Shown: positions 16,065-24,901 of the stretch, piece by piece
How the letters are laid out: each line of letters starts with the position of its first letter
How positions within the stretch are numbered: position 1 is the first letter of the stretch
DNA from: Microbacterium sp. 5K110
GTDB lineage: Bacteria > Actinomycetota > Actinomycetes > Actinomycetales > Microbacteriaceae
Reading direction: 5' to 3'
Length of the DNA: 39,535 nt
NCBI RefSeq assembly: GCF_005774735.1
Contig: NZ_VBUM01000027.1
Coordinates: forward strand, 1-39,535
Notes under the pieces: model-generated
What the model saw: the letters and a program-made list of their open reading frames with translations, nothing else
Databases searched by the model: none
What the model was told of the DNA's origin: nothing
Made by a program: the position numbers and the translations under genes

Positions 16065-17522
16065 TTGACAGCAACACCACAGCAGTTGGCTGAAGCCGTC
16101 GACACCAACCCGACTCTTCGTCTTCTCGGCGCATACAGTCGCGACTGGGTCCTGCCGCTGTTCGCCACCCACCTGGGGACCATCGATGGTTCCGTCTCCG
16201 CGGAGTGGTTCCATGAGCGGGTCGCTGAGACCATCGACGCCTTGCCGAGCATGACGGGAGATCGTACTCCCGCCGAGCACTGTAAAAAGTGGGTCGAGGA
16301 CCGGTGGCTGGAAACGGAGATGGACGCTGGCCGCCTGCGATACCGGCTCTCCGCCTACTCGCTGCGAGCCCTGCAGTTCGTCCGTGAGATCGTCGACGGT
16401 GAAACCACTGTCACCACGGCTCGGTTAGAGAGCATCGCGCATGCCGTCCACACGCTCGCGGATATGACCAACCCCGACCGGCGCGTGCAGGTTCGTCGGA
16501 TCGATCGGGAGATCTCCCGGCTCAAGAAGCAGCGGGACGACATCAAGTCTGGTCGGACCCGGCTGTCTACCGTGGAGGAGCAGCAACAGCAGCTGCGTGA
16601 GATCTTGGCGATGACCCGCACGCTGCCTGCGGACTTCCGGCAACTGCGCACCCTTGTCGAGGACCGTCACCAGCGAGTCGCCCGACGAGCGATGGCCGAC
16701 GGTCCTACCAAAGCAGAGCTCGTCGAGGACTACCTCCACGAGCACGACCTCCTCGGCGACACCCCCGAGGGCCGCTCCTACCAAGGGTTTTCGAGGCTGT
16801 TGACGTCCAAGCAGGCCCAATCCATCCCGGACGACATCGATCAGATCCTCTCCCAGGAGTTCGCCCGCGAGCACATGACTGTGACCGAGCGGGCGCAGCT
16901 CGAGACGATGTTCTCGACCCTGCTCGCCGCGCAACTTCGCGTACAGCAGAGCTACGTCAAATGGACCTCGTCACTGCGGCGCTTCCTCACCAGGAGCACA
17001 CACGAGAAGCACCGGCGCCTCCTCGCCCTCGCTGACCGGGCGCTCAGCGCCGGCGCCGAATGGGTCGAACGGCACCCCGGCCCCGCGGTGATCGACAGCG
17101 ACGTGCTCGGCATCGGAACGATCGACACCACCGACATCTCCCAGACCCAGTTTTGGATCGACCGGGGACCTCAAGAGGTTCAGGTCCGCGCGATCTCGCC
17201 GCACGCAGACCTCCCGACTGCGGATCGTGAGGCGTTGCGGCTGGCGGCTGGGACGAGCCCGAGAGTCGTCGCCCGGACCGTGAACCGGCTGATCCGTGAG
17301 CGCGGTGCGGTGACCGGCAGCGAAGTCTTCGACGCGACGCCGCCAGACTTCCGACGGCTGGGAGCACTCGTCTCCCTCCTTGATCTAGCCATCACCTACG
17401 GCCAGGTATCAGACCACATCAGAGATCGCGTCGCACTCCAGCCCGCGCAGGAACGTGCACTCCACGTCGCGCTCCCCCATCTACGCTTCGACACACCCAT
17501 CATGATCGGTGAGCACGAATGA
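16065..17522 (+). CDS. jetA: Wadjet subunit JetA (DUF3375, kleisin/MksF-like)
   Basis: A 485-residue protein of the DUF3375 family, the kleisin subunit of type I Wadjet. It bridges the JetC ATPase heads and JetB in the SMC-like complex that detects and cuts circular plasmids. The N-terminal winged-helix part reads YSRDWVLPLFATHLGTIDGS and SAEWFHERVAETIDAL; a central coiled-coil stretch has RRIDREISRLKKQRDDIKSG and further on RFLTRSTHEKHRRLLALADRAL; the C-terminal winged-helix part ends at 485, the usual family length. The start is TTG 16065, with AGGGGGGA four bases before it. It is the first gene of four that overlap each other; its stop overlaps jetB (ATGA at 17519-17522). The 221 bases upstream, 15844-16064, probably hold the operon promoter, though no clear boxes were found. 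Confidence 0.9.
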   Translation: MTATPQQLAEAVDTNPTLRLLGAYSRDWVLPLFATHLGTIDGSVSAEWFHERVAETIDALPSMTGDRTPAEHCKKWVEDRWLETEMDAGRLRYRLSAYSLRALQFVREIVDGETTVTTARLESIAHAVHTLADMTNPDRRVQVRRIDREISRLKKQRDDIKSGRTRLSTVEEQQQQLREILAMTRTLPADFRQLRTLVEDRHQRVARRAMADGPTKAELVEDYLHEHDLLGDTPEGRSYQGFSRLLTSKQAQSIPDDIDQILSQEFAREHMTVTERAQLETMFSTLLAAQLRVQQSYVKWTSSLRRFLTRSTHEKHRRLLALADRALSAGAEWVERHPGPAVIDSDVLGIGTIDTTDISQTQFWIDRGPQEVQVRAISPHADLPTADREALRLAAGTSPRVVARTVNRLIRERGAVTGSEVFDATPPDFRRLGALVSLLDLAITYGQVSDHIRDRVALQPAQERALHVALPHLRFDTPIMIGEHE

Positions 17523-18184
17523 GCGACGGACACGGCACCACCGATACAGGAGAGCTAGCGCCTGACGCCCCCGAGGATTTCCCTGACGGTGCCCGCCGCG
17601 CGCTCGTCGTGCTTCTCACGAACCGGTTCATCACCCGGACGAGGAATCGCGCCGTGTGGGACATCCTGCGTGGGTATGAAGAAGAGATCCGCGGCCGCCT
17701 CGCAGATCTCTACCTGACACTGGAGATCGACCACGACCACGGCGTCGCATTCAAACGGCAGATCATGGAGGAGGACACTCCCCGCATCCTCCGCAAAGAT
17801 CGCCCGCTCAGTCGCGACGCCTCGTTCCTGCTCATCTTTCTCTGCCAGGAGTGCGCCCACGCCGACCCCCAGGACGAGCTCGTCGTGGTCACCCGGGCTC
17901 AGATCGACGAGTTCCTTAGCGCCTACCGCCAGGATGACGACGGCGACCAGGCGAAGTTCGATCGTCGCGTCACCGCCGCCATCCGGCAGCTGCAGGATCT
18001 GCGGCTGCTCAACCAGGACCCTGACGCCGACTACCTCTACACGATCTCGCCAGTCGTGGTACCTCTTGTCGGTGTCGATGAACTGACGCGGCTGGAAGCG
18101 GCATACCGGCTCGGGGCAGGCGCCACCGCAAATGACGGGAATGGCACCGAAAACTCAGCCCAGCTCCTTGACGAGGAGTCCTGA
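17519..18184 (+). CDS. jetB: Wadjet subunit JetB (DUF4194, MksE-like)
   Basis: A 221-residue DUF4194 protein, the KITE/MksE-like subunit of Wadjet, built of winged helices that dimerise on the JetA kleisin. Typical blocks are RALVVLLTNRFITRTRNRAVW, LYLTLEIDHDHGVAFKRQIM, RILRKDRPLSRDASFLLIFL and VTAAIRQLQDLRLLNQDPDA followed by YTISPVVVPLV. The order and length match MksE-type proteins. It starts in the jetA stop and its own stop overlaps the jetC start by one base (TGATG), so synthesis is coupled. Confidence 0.9.
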   Translation: MSDGHGTTDTGELAPDAPEDFPDGARRALVVLLTNRFITRTRNRAVWDILRGYEEEIRGRLADLYLTLEIDHDHGVAFKRQIMEEDTPRILRKDRPLSRDASFLLIFLCQECAHADPQDELVVVTRAQIDEFLSAYRQDDDGDQAKFDRRVTAAIRQLQDLRLLNQDPDADYLYTISPVVVPLVGVDELTRLEAAYRLGAGATANDGNGTENSAQLLDEES

Positions 18185-21100
18185 TGCTAATCAATGGGCA
18201 GTTCCGCATCGAGAAGGTCCAGGTCCTGAACTGGGGCGGATACTCCGACCTACAGGTCATGCATGTCGAACGTGCCGGCACCGCGATCCTCGGACCGTCC
18301 GGACGCGGCAAGTCCACCCTGCTCGATGCGATGGCCTCGGTCATCCTTCCCAACCCGCAAGAGTTCAACCAGGCCGCACGCGACGACAAAGGCCAGAAGC
18401 GCGAGCGCACCGTATACACGTACGCGCGTGGGCTCACTGACCGGCGGCGTGACGAGAACCGACGCTCCGGCACAACCACCTACGTGCGTCCACCCGGCAC
18501 AAACGGGTTCGCCAGCGGCGCTGCGATCACGTGGGCTCATGACGATGGCCGACGGGTCACGGTGTTTCGACTCGCATGGGTTGCCAGCGACACCACCGGC
18601 GCCGACGCGATCAACGCGAATACGATCTACGGGTTCGTCTCCGGCGACTTCGACCTGGACCGCCTGAACGGGCTCACCGGTGTCCGCTCCGGCTCATCGC
18701 CCCTGACCAAGACGACGCTCAGCGGCCTGATCGACACCAGCCGCGGTGATCTCGTCGATTCCTCACAGAGCAAGATCCACGCGAAGATGCGCTCCGTGAT
18801 GGAGATGGGCAAGTCCGACGAATCCCAGCGCCTTGCCATGCACCTGCTGCGCCGCGCCCAGGCCTCCAAAGGCATTTTCAACATCAACGCGCTGTTCAAG
18901 GAGTTTGTGCTCACCGAGCCGCTCGCGCTCGACCGGTGGGGAACCGCGCTCGAGGCGTACCGAGAGGCGTCACGTCTGTATGACGAGTACGAAGCCACCC
19001 GACGCCAGCTGGAGACCCTCACCCGCCTCCCTCAGCTCGCCGAGAAGTACCAGCACGCGGGCAAAGACCACACACGCAAGACTTCACTCCTCTTGGAGCG
19101 GGCCGAAGGGACCCCCGCGCGCCTACGGATCTGGCACGCCCACAAGCTCCTCGACTGGTTGCGCGCACGGATCGATGACAATCGCCTGACGACGGCAGAG
19201 ACCAACGAAGATCTGCAGGCAGCGAACACGCGAAGGACACACGCGAAGACAACGTTCGACAACCTCCTGCTCAGCCTCACCTCGGCCGGCGGAGACAAAG
19301 CACCCCTCCTCAAGGTCCAACTCGACACCGCCCAGCACAACCTGGACCGGATCGGCATTCACCGCGCAGCCGTCTCCCGTCGCCTATCTGAGTTCGACCG
19401 CACCCTGCCCGCCTCGCAGGGTGATCTGTTGCTTCTGCAGGACGACCTCAGCGATATGCGCACCCAACTGGAGACCCAACAGATCGCTCTTGACGCCGAG
19501 GCCAAGGCTGCGGTGCTCCGCGCGGGCATGATCGCCGGACAACGGAAGTCGGTCGCACACGAGCTGCATCAACTCAGCTCCCGACGATCCAACATCTCTC
19601 CCGAGGCGGCTCAGCTGCGCGCCGACATCGCCGCAGCTACCAACGTGCCGCTGGACCGGCTGCATTTCTTCGGTGAACTCATCCAGATCAAGGCCGAGCA
19701 CCAATCATGGGAGGCTGCCGTCTTCAGTGTTCTGCGCGGCGTCGCCAAGGATCTCGTCGTCGATCAGGAACACTTCATCACCGTTCGGCGATTCATCAAT
19801 GAGCATGACACCCGGATGCACGTGTCGCTCGTTCCCGTTCGCGAACAGGGCTCTCAGCGCGAGCCGGTACCCGGCACCGTACCGGCGATTGTCGAACTGG
19901 CGGACTCACCGTTCGCCCCGTGGGTACTCAACGAGCTCGTCGACCGATTCTCCTACCAGCTCGTGGAACGCGACTCGGATCTGGACACCAAACGTGCGTC
20001 ACACCTCAACGGCGCCGTCACCCGCGCAGGGATGCGCACCGCAGCATTCGGACGGTTCGCGAAGGACGACTCGGTACAGAGGTACTCGTTCATCGGCTGG
20101 GACACCGCCGATCTACGCCGCGACCTTGAGCAGAACCTCGCGTCGCTTACCGCGGAACTGGCACCCGCTGACGCCGCGTCCAACACCGCTCAAGCCACAC
20201 GCGACGACGCACGCGATCGGGCACAGCGCCTCACGACACTCCTCGAAGAACTCGACTGGTCATCCATCGATACGGCACCTGCAGCCGACCAGGTGCGACA
20301 GCTCCAAGAGGAGATCGCCGAGGCCAACACCCCCGAAGTCACCGAACTCCAGAAGCAACTGGACGACGCGCGAACAGAAATGACCGAGTCGGAGCTGCAC
20401 GCACGCGAGATCGAGACGAAGCTCACGACTCTGAACGCAGCGTGGGGAGTGCTGGTCGACCTGGAAGACGAGTCATCTCTTCTCATCGACGACTCCGCCG
20501 TGTTGGACGCCGACGAACGCGAGGCCACCGGCACACTCGGATTCCTCGCACCTCCCGTCGATGTCACGACGGCGACGGGTCGCGCGCTCCGTGCGGCAAT
20601 CGAAGCCAGCTACGGGCAAGCGGCCACGGATCTGCAGAACCAGCTCGTCTCACTCAGGAAGGAACGCGAAGCACTCGAGACCGCTGTCCTCGCCACCATC
20701 CGTGCATTCCGCGGCCTGGAGGATCGAAACCAGAGGGAAATCGACGAGAGCATCGACAGCCTGCCGGCGCTGCTCTCCATTCACGACCAGCTGCTCACCG
20801 ATGACCTCCCCCGCACCAAGCAACGCTGGCTCGAGCAGGTCGACCAGGACATGAACACACAGCTGCGAGGACTTCTCGTCCAGATCGATGACGATCGCCG
20901 CTCAATCGTCCGAGGCCTCGCCCCCATCGATAGGGTTCTCGAGCGTGTGGCGTTCCGCGTCGACTCCACCCTCACGATCGACGTCTCCGACAAACCCAGC
21001 GGTGAGCTCAACGAGTTCCGCTCCACGATCTCGGAGTACACCAGCAACACCCTCCACCAATCCATCGAACGCGACGCGGAGAAGATCGAACGCGACTTCA

Positions 21101-21594
21101 ACCGGCTGCGCCGCAAACTGGCCCTCCTCGACGACCTCACCCGAACCGGCGAGAGCTGGCGTCGCCGCGTATTCGACGCGCGCGAACACGTCGAGTTCAA
21201 GGCAATCGAGAAGAGAGCCGACGGCGTCGAAATCGTGCACGACGGTGTCTCCGGGATGAGCGGCGGGGAGGGGCAGGAACTCATCGCATTCATCCTCGGC
21301 GCAGCCCTGAGATATCGGCTGGGCGAAGGAACGGACGCCCCTCCCACCTACGCGTCGATCGTGCTCGATGAAGGATTTGTCAAAGCCGATAGCGACTACA
21401 CCGGACGGGCCCTCGCCGCCTTGTCCGCGCTCGGGTTCCAGCTCATCATCGGCGCGCCGCGTGAGAAGGCAACGGCGTTCGAGTCCCACGTGGAAACCGT
21501 CGCATACATCAACTCCGACCCAGCCAACCCGCAGGGCGTGCGCATCTTCGAGATGACGATCAGCGAAGCGCTCAGTATCGAGGAAGCCGCGTGA
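18184..21594 (+). CDS. jetC: Wadjet subunit JetC (SMC/MksB-like ATPase)
   Basis: A 1136-residue SMC-like ATPase, the motor that extrudes DNA loops in Wadjet. Walker A is at 37-45 (GPSGRGKST), the signature motif SGGEGQ at about 1026-1031 (GMSGGEGQELIAFILG), and Walker B with catalytic Asp1062-Glu1063 (SIVLDEGFVKADSDYTGRAL). Between them are two long coiled-coil arms around a hinge-like domain at about 500-640 (LHFFGELIQIKAEHQSWEAA and SYQLVERDSDLD). The length is normal for JetC. All ATPase residues are intact, so the protein is expected to be functional. The GTG of jetD is embedded in its last codons. Confidence 0.93.
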   Translation: MLINGQFRIEKVQVLNWGGYSDLQVMHVERAGTAILGPSGRGKSTLLDAMASVILPNPQEFNQAARDDKGQKRERTVYTYARGLTDRRRDENRRSGTTTYVRPPGTNGFASGAAITWAHDDGRRVTVFRLAWVASDTTGADAINANTIYGFVSGDFDLDRLNGLTGVRSGSSPLTKTTLSGLIDTSRGDLVDSSQSKIHAKMRSVMEMGKSDESQRLAMHLLRRAQASKGIFNINALFKEFVLTEPLALDRWGTALEAYREASRLYDEYEATRRQLETLTRLPQLAEKYQHAGKDHTRKTSLLLERAEGTPARLRIWHAHKLLDWLRARIDDNRLTTAETNEDLQAANTRRTHAKTTFDNLLLSLTSAGGDKAPLLKVQLDTAQHNLDRIGIHRAAVSRRLSEFDRTLPASQGDLLLLQDDLSDMRTQLETQQIALDAEAKAAVLRAGMIAGQRKSVAHELHQLSSRRSNISPEAAQLRADIAAATNVPLDRLHFFGELIQIKAEHQSWEAAVFSVLRGVAKDLVVDQEHFITVRRFINEHDTRMHVSLVPVREQGSQREPVPGTVPAIVELADSPFAPWVLNELVDRFSYQLVERDSDLDTKRASHLNGAVTRAGMRTAAFGRFAKDDSVQRYSFIGWDTADLRRDLEQNLASLTAELAPADAASNTAQATRDDARDRAQRLTTLLEELDWSSIDTAPAADQVRQLQEEIAEANTPEVTELQKQLDDARTEMTESELHAREIETKLTTLNAAWGVLVDLEDESSLLIDDSAVLDADEREATGTLGFLAPPVDVTTATGRALRAAIEASYGQAATDLQNQLVSLRKEREALETAVLATIRAFRGLEDRNQREIDESIDSLPALLSIHDQLLTDDLPRTKQRWLEQVDQDMNTQLRGLLVQIDDDRRSIVRGLAPIDRVLERVAFRVDSTLTIDVSDKPSGELNEFRSTISEYTSNTLHQSIERDAEKIERDFNRLRRKLALLDDLTRTGESWRRRVFDAREHVEFKAIEKRADGVEIVHDGVSGMSGGEGQELIAFILGAALRYRLGEGTDAPPTYASIVLDEGFVKADSDYTGRALAALSALGFQLIIGAPREKATAFESHVETVAYINSDPANPQGVRIFEMTISEALSIEEAA

Positions 21595-22796
21595 GGAGCC
21601 CCGCAGACGTTGAACGTCTTATCACCACCCGCTACAAGTCGTCCTGGCGCGCCTGGCTCACACAATCCTCCCCTGAACAGATCACCTTCCCCCTCCAGCC
21701 ACCCACCGCGTCAACCATCCCCGCACAAGAAGAGGCCGTCCGGACGTGGCTACATGCGTGGCGTGCCTGGCACGACCTGCACCCCGCTACCAGCCTGCGA
21801 ACCGCGACCGTCCGCACGGCCGCTGGCGCTCAGGTCGTCTACACACACATCGACATCCCTGGGCCAACAGCGCTCGCTGGACTCGACCCCGCGACCGCTA
21901 ACCACTGGCAGACCGCGATTTCCCGCTACCCCCAACTGGCAGACCTCGACGTCTCCACCGACCAGCTGCGGCCGATCCTGCCCCGCATTGTCGACCTCGA
22001 CGATTACGACTTCGAACTGCTCCTGCGCGTCGTGGAATGGTTCCGCAACAACCCCGCATCCGGGCTCACCGCCCGCCAAGTCCCTGTCACAGGTCTCCAC
22101 ACCAAGTGGCTGGGACGGCACAAGGCGATCGTCATCTGCCTGCTTCGAACCGACATCCCCAACCGGGTGGCTGATCTTGGCGCAGAAGCCGTCGACCCTG
22201 AACTCGACATCAACGACCTCGATCTACTCGGACTGCGGCGACTGCCGAACCACGTCGACGTCATCCTCGCCGACCCCGCCGACCGCCGACTCGTGGGCGG
22301 CATCCGCCAACTCCGAGCACCCGTCGAAGAAGTCGCCGGCCTCCCCCTCACCCCCGATGACGTCCTGATCATCGAGAACAAGGAGGCCGCGACGCCAATA
22401 GAGGACCGAGCAGGGCTTGTAGTGATTCATTCGCTTGGCAACTTTCTCGACGTGCTCGACGCGCTCCCATGGCTGCGGTCCGCACGCACCTGGTACTGGG
22501 GAGACCTCGATCGAGCCGGGATCACACTGCTGTCGCGTGCCCGGGCTAGGGTGCCCGAGATCGCCTCCCTACTCATGCACGCCGACACTGTCCGGGAGTT
22601 CGAACCACTCGCGAACGCCGACCCGAGCGGTCGCGTAGACCCACCCGAACCAGTCCTCACGCAAGATGAACGTGCCGCGCTGGAATATCTCGACGCTGGA
22701 CAGCCGCCGCTCCGCCTCGAACAAGAACGCATTCCATGGCACACAGCGCAAACCACCATCAACCTGGCGATCGACCAGGCCGCTGTCCTCGATTAG
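21591..22796 (+). CDS. jetD: Wadjet nuclease JetD (DUF3322-DUF2220, Toprim/TopoVI-A-like)
   Basis: A 401-residue protein that supplies the DNA-cleaving activity of Wadjet. The N-terminal DUF3322 part holds WLHAWRAWHDLHPATSLRTA and YDFELLLRVVEWFRNNPASG. The C-terminal DUF2220 Toprim-like domain holds VLIIENKEAA with Glu262, and TWYWGDLDRAGITLLSRAR with Asp305 and Asp307, the metal-binding residues expected of a Toprim nuclease; all are present. The start GTG 21591 overlaps the jetC stop (GTGA). The stop at 22796 ends the four-gene operon. With the three preceding genes this makes a complete type I Wadjet, predicted to lower plasmid transformation. Confidence 0.92.
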   Translation: MRSPADVERLITTRYKSSWRAWLTQSSPEQITFPLQPPTASTIPAQEEAVRTWLHAWRAWHDLHPATSLRTATVRTAAGAQVVYTHIDIPGPTALAGLDPATANHWQTAISRYPQLADLDVSTDQLRPILPRIVDLDDYDFELLLRVVEWFRNNPASGLTARQVPVTGLHTKWLGRHKAIVICLLRTDIPNRVADLGAEAVDPELDINDLDLLGLRRLPNHVDVILADPADRRLVGGIRQLRAPVEEVAGLPLTPDDVLIIENKEAATPIEDRAGLVVIHSLGNFLDVLDALPWLRSARTWYWGDLDRAGITLLSRARARVPEIASLLMHADTVREFEPLANADPSGRVDPPEPVLTQDERAALEYLDAGQPPLRLEQERIPWHTAQTTINLAIDQAAVLD

Positions 22797-22924
22797 CGCT
22801 CGTGTGGCACCATCCCAGACCACCTCGAGGACACCCCGACGTGGACGGGCTCTGATCCCCGATGCCGTGGACACCGCGTCATCGGCATGACAGACTGCTC
22901 TGTTCTGCTGGAAGGGGAACCACC

Positions 22925-23386
22925 GTGCCGCACACAGACGACCACACCGACTGGGAACAGATCATCCGCGACATGATCGCGCGGAGCAGCGAATCCGCAC
23001 CTACCGAGCCAGGCGTGTACCGGATGCCGTGCGGGAACTGCTACGTCGACTTCTTCCGCACCTCGGACGGCACCGAAAGTTGGCTCGTCCCCGGCGACGA
23101 GCGCAGCTACACTCGCGACACTGTCGCCATCGACCGGCACGGCGACCACCCGTGGGAGCGGATGTACACCCTCGGCCACGCCGCCGCCGAGATCCGACGC
23201 CGCGCGACCGCCGACGATACGCCCGTCGAGGTGCTGGTCGAGCAGCTGGCGGCGATCGCCGCGGTGGAGGACGCGGCCGAGGCGGAGGAGATCGCCCGCA
23301 TCGCCCGGGAACGTCCCGCCGACAGCCCGGACGTCCCGCTCGCCGATGTCGCTCGGAAGTTCGGGATCGATCTCGACGAGCTCTAG
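22925..23386 (+). CDS. hypothetical protein, 153 residues
   Basis: No known family recognised. The start is GTG 22925, with GAAGGGGA six bases upstream; the open frame reaches 22862 without any support. The N-terminal 80 residues contain EPGVYRMPCGNCYVDFFRTS and ESWLVPGDERSYTRDTVAID with one CxxC pair. The C-terminal half is alanine/glutamate-rich helix (LVEQLAAIAAVEDAAEAEEI) and ends with VPLADVARKFGIDLDEL, which resembles the last helices of antitoxin or HTH proteins. It sits 128 bases after jetD and 80 bases before the broken phosphoesterase gene, on the same strand. It is soluble and acidic. Confidence 0.6.
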   Translation: MPHTDDHTDWEQIIRDMIARSSESAPTEPGVYRMPCGNCYVDFFRTSDGTESWLVPGDERSYTRDTVAIDRHGDHPWERMYTLGHAAAEIRRRATADDTPVEVLVEQLAAIAAVEDAAEAEEIARIARERPADSPDVPLADVARKFGIDLDEL

Positions 23387-23466
23387 CGATACCTGTCGTC
23401 GCCTACTGGCACGCTAGAGACACCAGATCATGCGAGACACCGATCACCTGCGAGAGGGGCGTCGTC

Positions 23467-24259
23467 GTGAACCTGTATCCGCGGTTCGACTTCGACCAGG
23501 TCGACTTCGTCACCGCGGACACCCACTTCAGCCACGCGCGGATCAGCGAACTCGCGGATCGCCCGTTCGCAACGGTCGACGAGATGAACGCTGAACTCAT
23601 CCGCCGCTGGAACGAAACGGTCAGTCCGACAGAGGTGGTGCTCCACCTCGGAGATGTCGCGCTCGGCCCGATCGAGGAATCGATCGGTATCACCGCGCAA
23701 CTGCACGGCCGCCGATTCCTGGTCCCCGGAAACCACGACCGGGTGTCACCGGCGACGCAGTCGAAGAAGGCGATCGAACGGTTCGCGGCGCTCTACGAAG
23801 CGGCCGGTTGGACGATTCTGCCGGAGGTCATCGAAGGCACCCGACGCGGGTATCGGATCCTCGCTTCTCACTACCCATACAAGGGCGACTCGCAGGAGTC
23901 GGATCGGCACACCACCCATCGACCGCGCTGGGACGACGGGATCCCACTCCTACACCCACGCCCGCGACCACGGACCGAACGGGCACCAGTTCCACGTCGG
24001 CGTCGACGCCCACGGCTACACGCCCGTCCCCTTCACCGAAATCGACGCGTGGATCCGCGGCCTCCCAGACGCCGAACCATGGCTCGACATCGCAATCCGT
24101 GAGGCCCGCCAGACCATTACCGACCTCGACGGCAGCGAAACCTCAAACTCCGACGCGCTGTTCTACACGATGGGCTACAACGAGCTACGGGTCGCGCTGG
24201 AAGAACTCCTCGGCGCGTTCGACTCCGCCCACCCCGACTCGCCCCCGGGGACTGTCTAG
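23467..24259 (+). pseudogene. metallophosphoesterase, frameshifted at the GHTH metal motif
   Basis: A calcineurin-like phosphoesterase in two frames. Frame one starts at GTG 23467 (GAGAGGGG upstream) and shows VTADTHFSHARI (D-x-H metal site), VLHLGDVALGP (GD), FLVPGNHDRV (GNHD) and LASHYPYKGDSQESDRHTTH. It then loses the frame after IPLLH near 23950. Frame two resumes with THARDHGPNGHQFHVGVDAH (G-H-x-V-D site) and ends at 24259. The expected LLHGHTHARDHG would need eight more bases between the ACAC runs, so a deletion between two ACAC repeats removed GGCC plus one ACAC, and with it the GHTH metal ligands. Only a truncated product without the last metal site can be made. The family includes small YfcE-like and Ap4A-type enzymes; the true substrate is unknown. 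The stop overlaps the convergent gene's stop in CTAG. Confidence 0.8.
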
Positions 24260-24669
24260 GCGCGGGACTTCCGCGTCGGCGTATACCGCGTGGGCCCGAG
24301 TGTAAACAGTTCGCCTGCCGCGGGACCTGATCGGAGGGTACGCGGTTCCCGTCGGAAGCGGATCCATCCGCGACGCCGCCAGTGCACCATCGTCAGGTAC
24401 CGCACCGACGCCGAAGACCACGCCTCCTGACGCTCCGCGGCGTCGGGGTCGTGGGCGGCGAGCTCCGCGAACACCTCACGGAAGGTCGGCGGCTGACCAC
24501 GCTCGCGGGTGTGGCGGTGGATGAACCTCACGGCGCGGCGCGCCCACACCGGCGCTGTCTCATCAGCGGTGAGTTCAGTGAACAGCGGCACGAGGTGCGG
24601 TGCCGACCACGGCTTCTCGTACACTTCACCGTCGTTCGACACCACCCTGCAGCTCCCCTCAGCGGTCAT
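24256..24669 (-). CDS. hypothetical protein, last gene of the Tn7-like operon
   Basis: A 137-residue basic protein with no recognised family. It is rich in Trp and Arg and looks like a winged-helix type: ETAPVWARRAVRFIHRHTRE, RGQPPTFREVFAELAAHDPD, and a beta-hairpin-like ending RRRGWIRFRREPRTLRSGPA plus GELFTLGPTRY. ATG 24669 lies inside the end of the 80-residue gene (11-base overlap), so the two are likely translated together. It is convergent with the phosphoesterase remnant; the two stops share CTAG at 24256-24259. Confidence 0.58.
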   Translation of the reverse strand: MTAEGSCRVVSNDGEVYEKPWSAPHLVPLFTELTADETAPVWARRAVRFIHRHTRERGQPPTFREVFAELAAHDPDAAERQEAWSSASVRYLTMVHWRRRGWIRFRREPRTLRSGPAAGELFTLGPTRYTPTRKSRA

Positions 24670-24901
24670 CCCAGATATACCGCCGCCGAGCCCAGCCAGG
24701 GGCGCGGGCGTCGTCAGAAGGATGATCCTCGCCAGGGGAGGATGTCAGTGTCTCGCGTGGGGCGGTCGGCGAGGATGTGCTCGGCAACGGCGCCGCATCG
24801 ATGAGTGCTTGCAGTGCCGTGGTGTACTTCTCTCCGGTCGCCTTCATGCGTTCCCTGGCGGCTTGCTGCAGCCGACGGGAGGTTCGCTTCTCAGTTGTCA
24901 T
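24659..24901 (-). CDS. small helical protein downstream of TniQ
   Basis: An 80-residue protein that begins in the TniQ stop codon (ATGA at 24901-24898). The N-terminal half, RTSRRLQQAARERMKATGEK followed by YTTALQALI, resembles the short helical module that occurs in many small actinobacterial proteins and next to antitoxin-like genes. The C-terminal half is Ser/Pro-rich and probably disordered. A longer frame to 24979 overlaps tniQ and is not supported. Its function in transposition, if any, is unknown. The location between tniQ and the last gene of the operon is its main clue. Confidence 0.6.
   Translation of the reverse strand: MTTEKRTSRRLQQAARERMKATGEKYTTALQALIDAAPLPSTSSPTAPRETLTSSPGEDHPSDDARAPGWARRRYIWDDR

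Noticed and set aside
23400..23460. Repeated GAGACACC words before the phosphoesterase as a transposon left end
   Set aside because: Only two imperfect copies, not matching the words in the AT-rich patch near tnsA, and no TGT end; not enough support.
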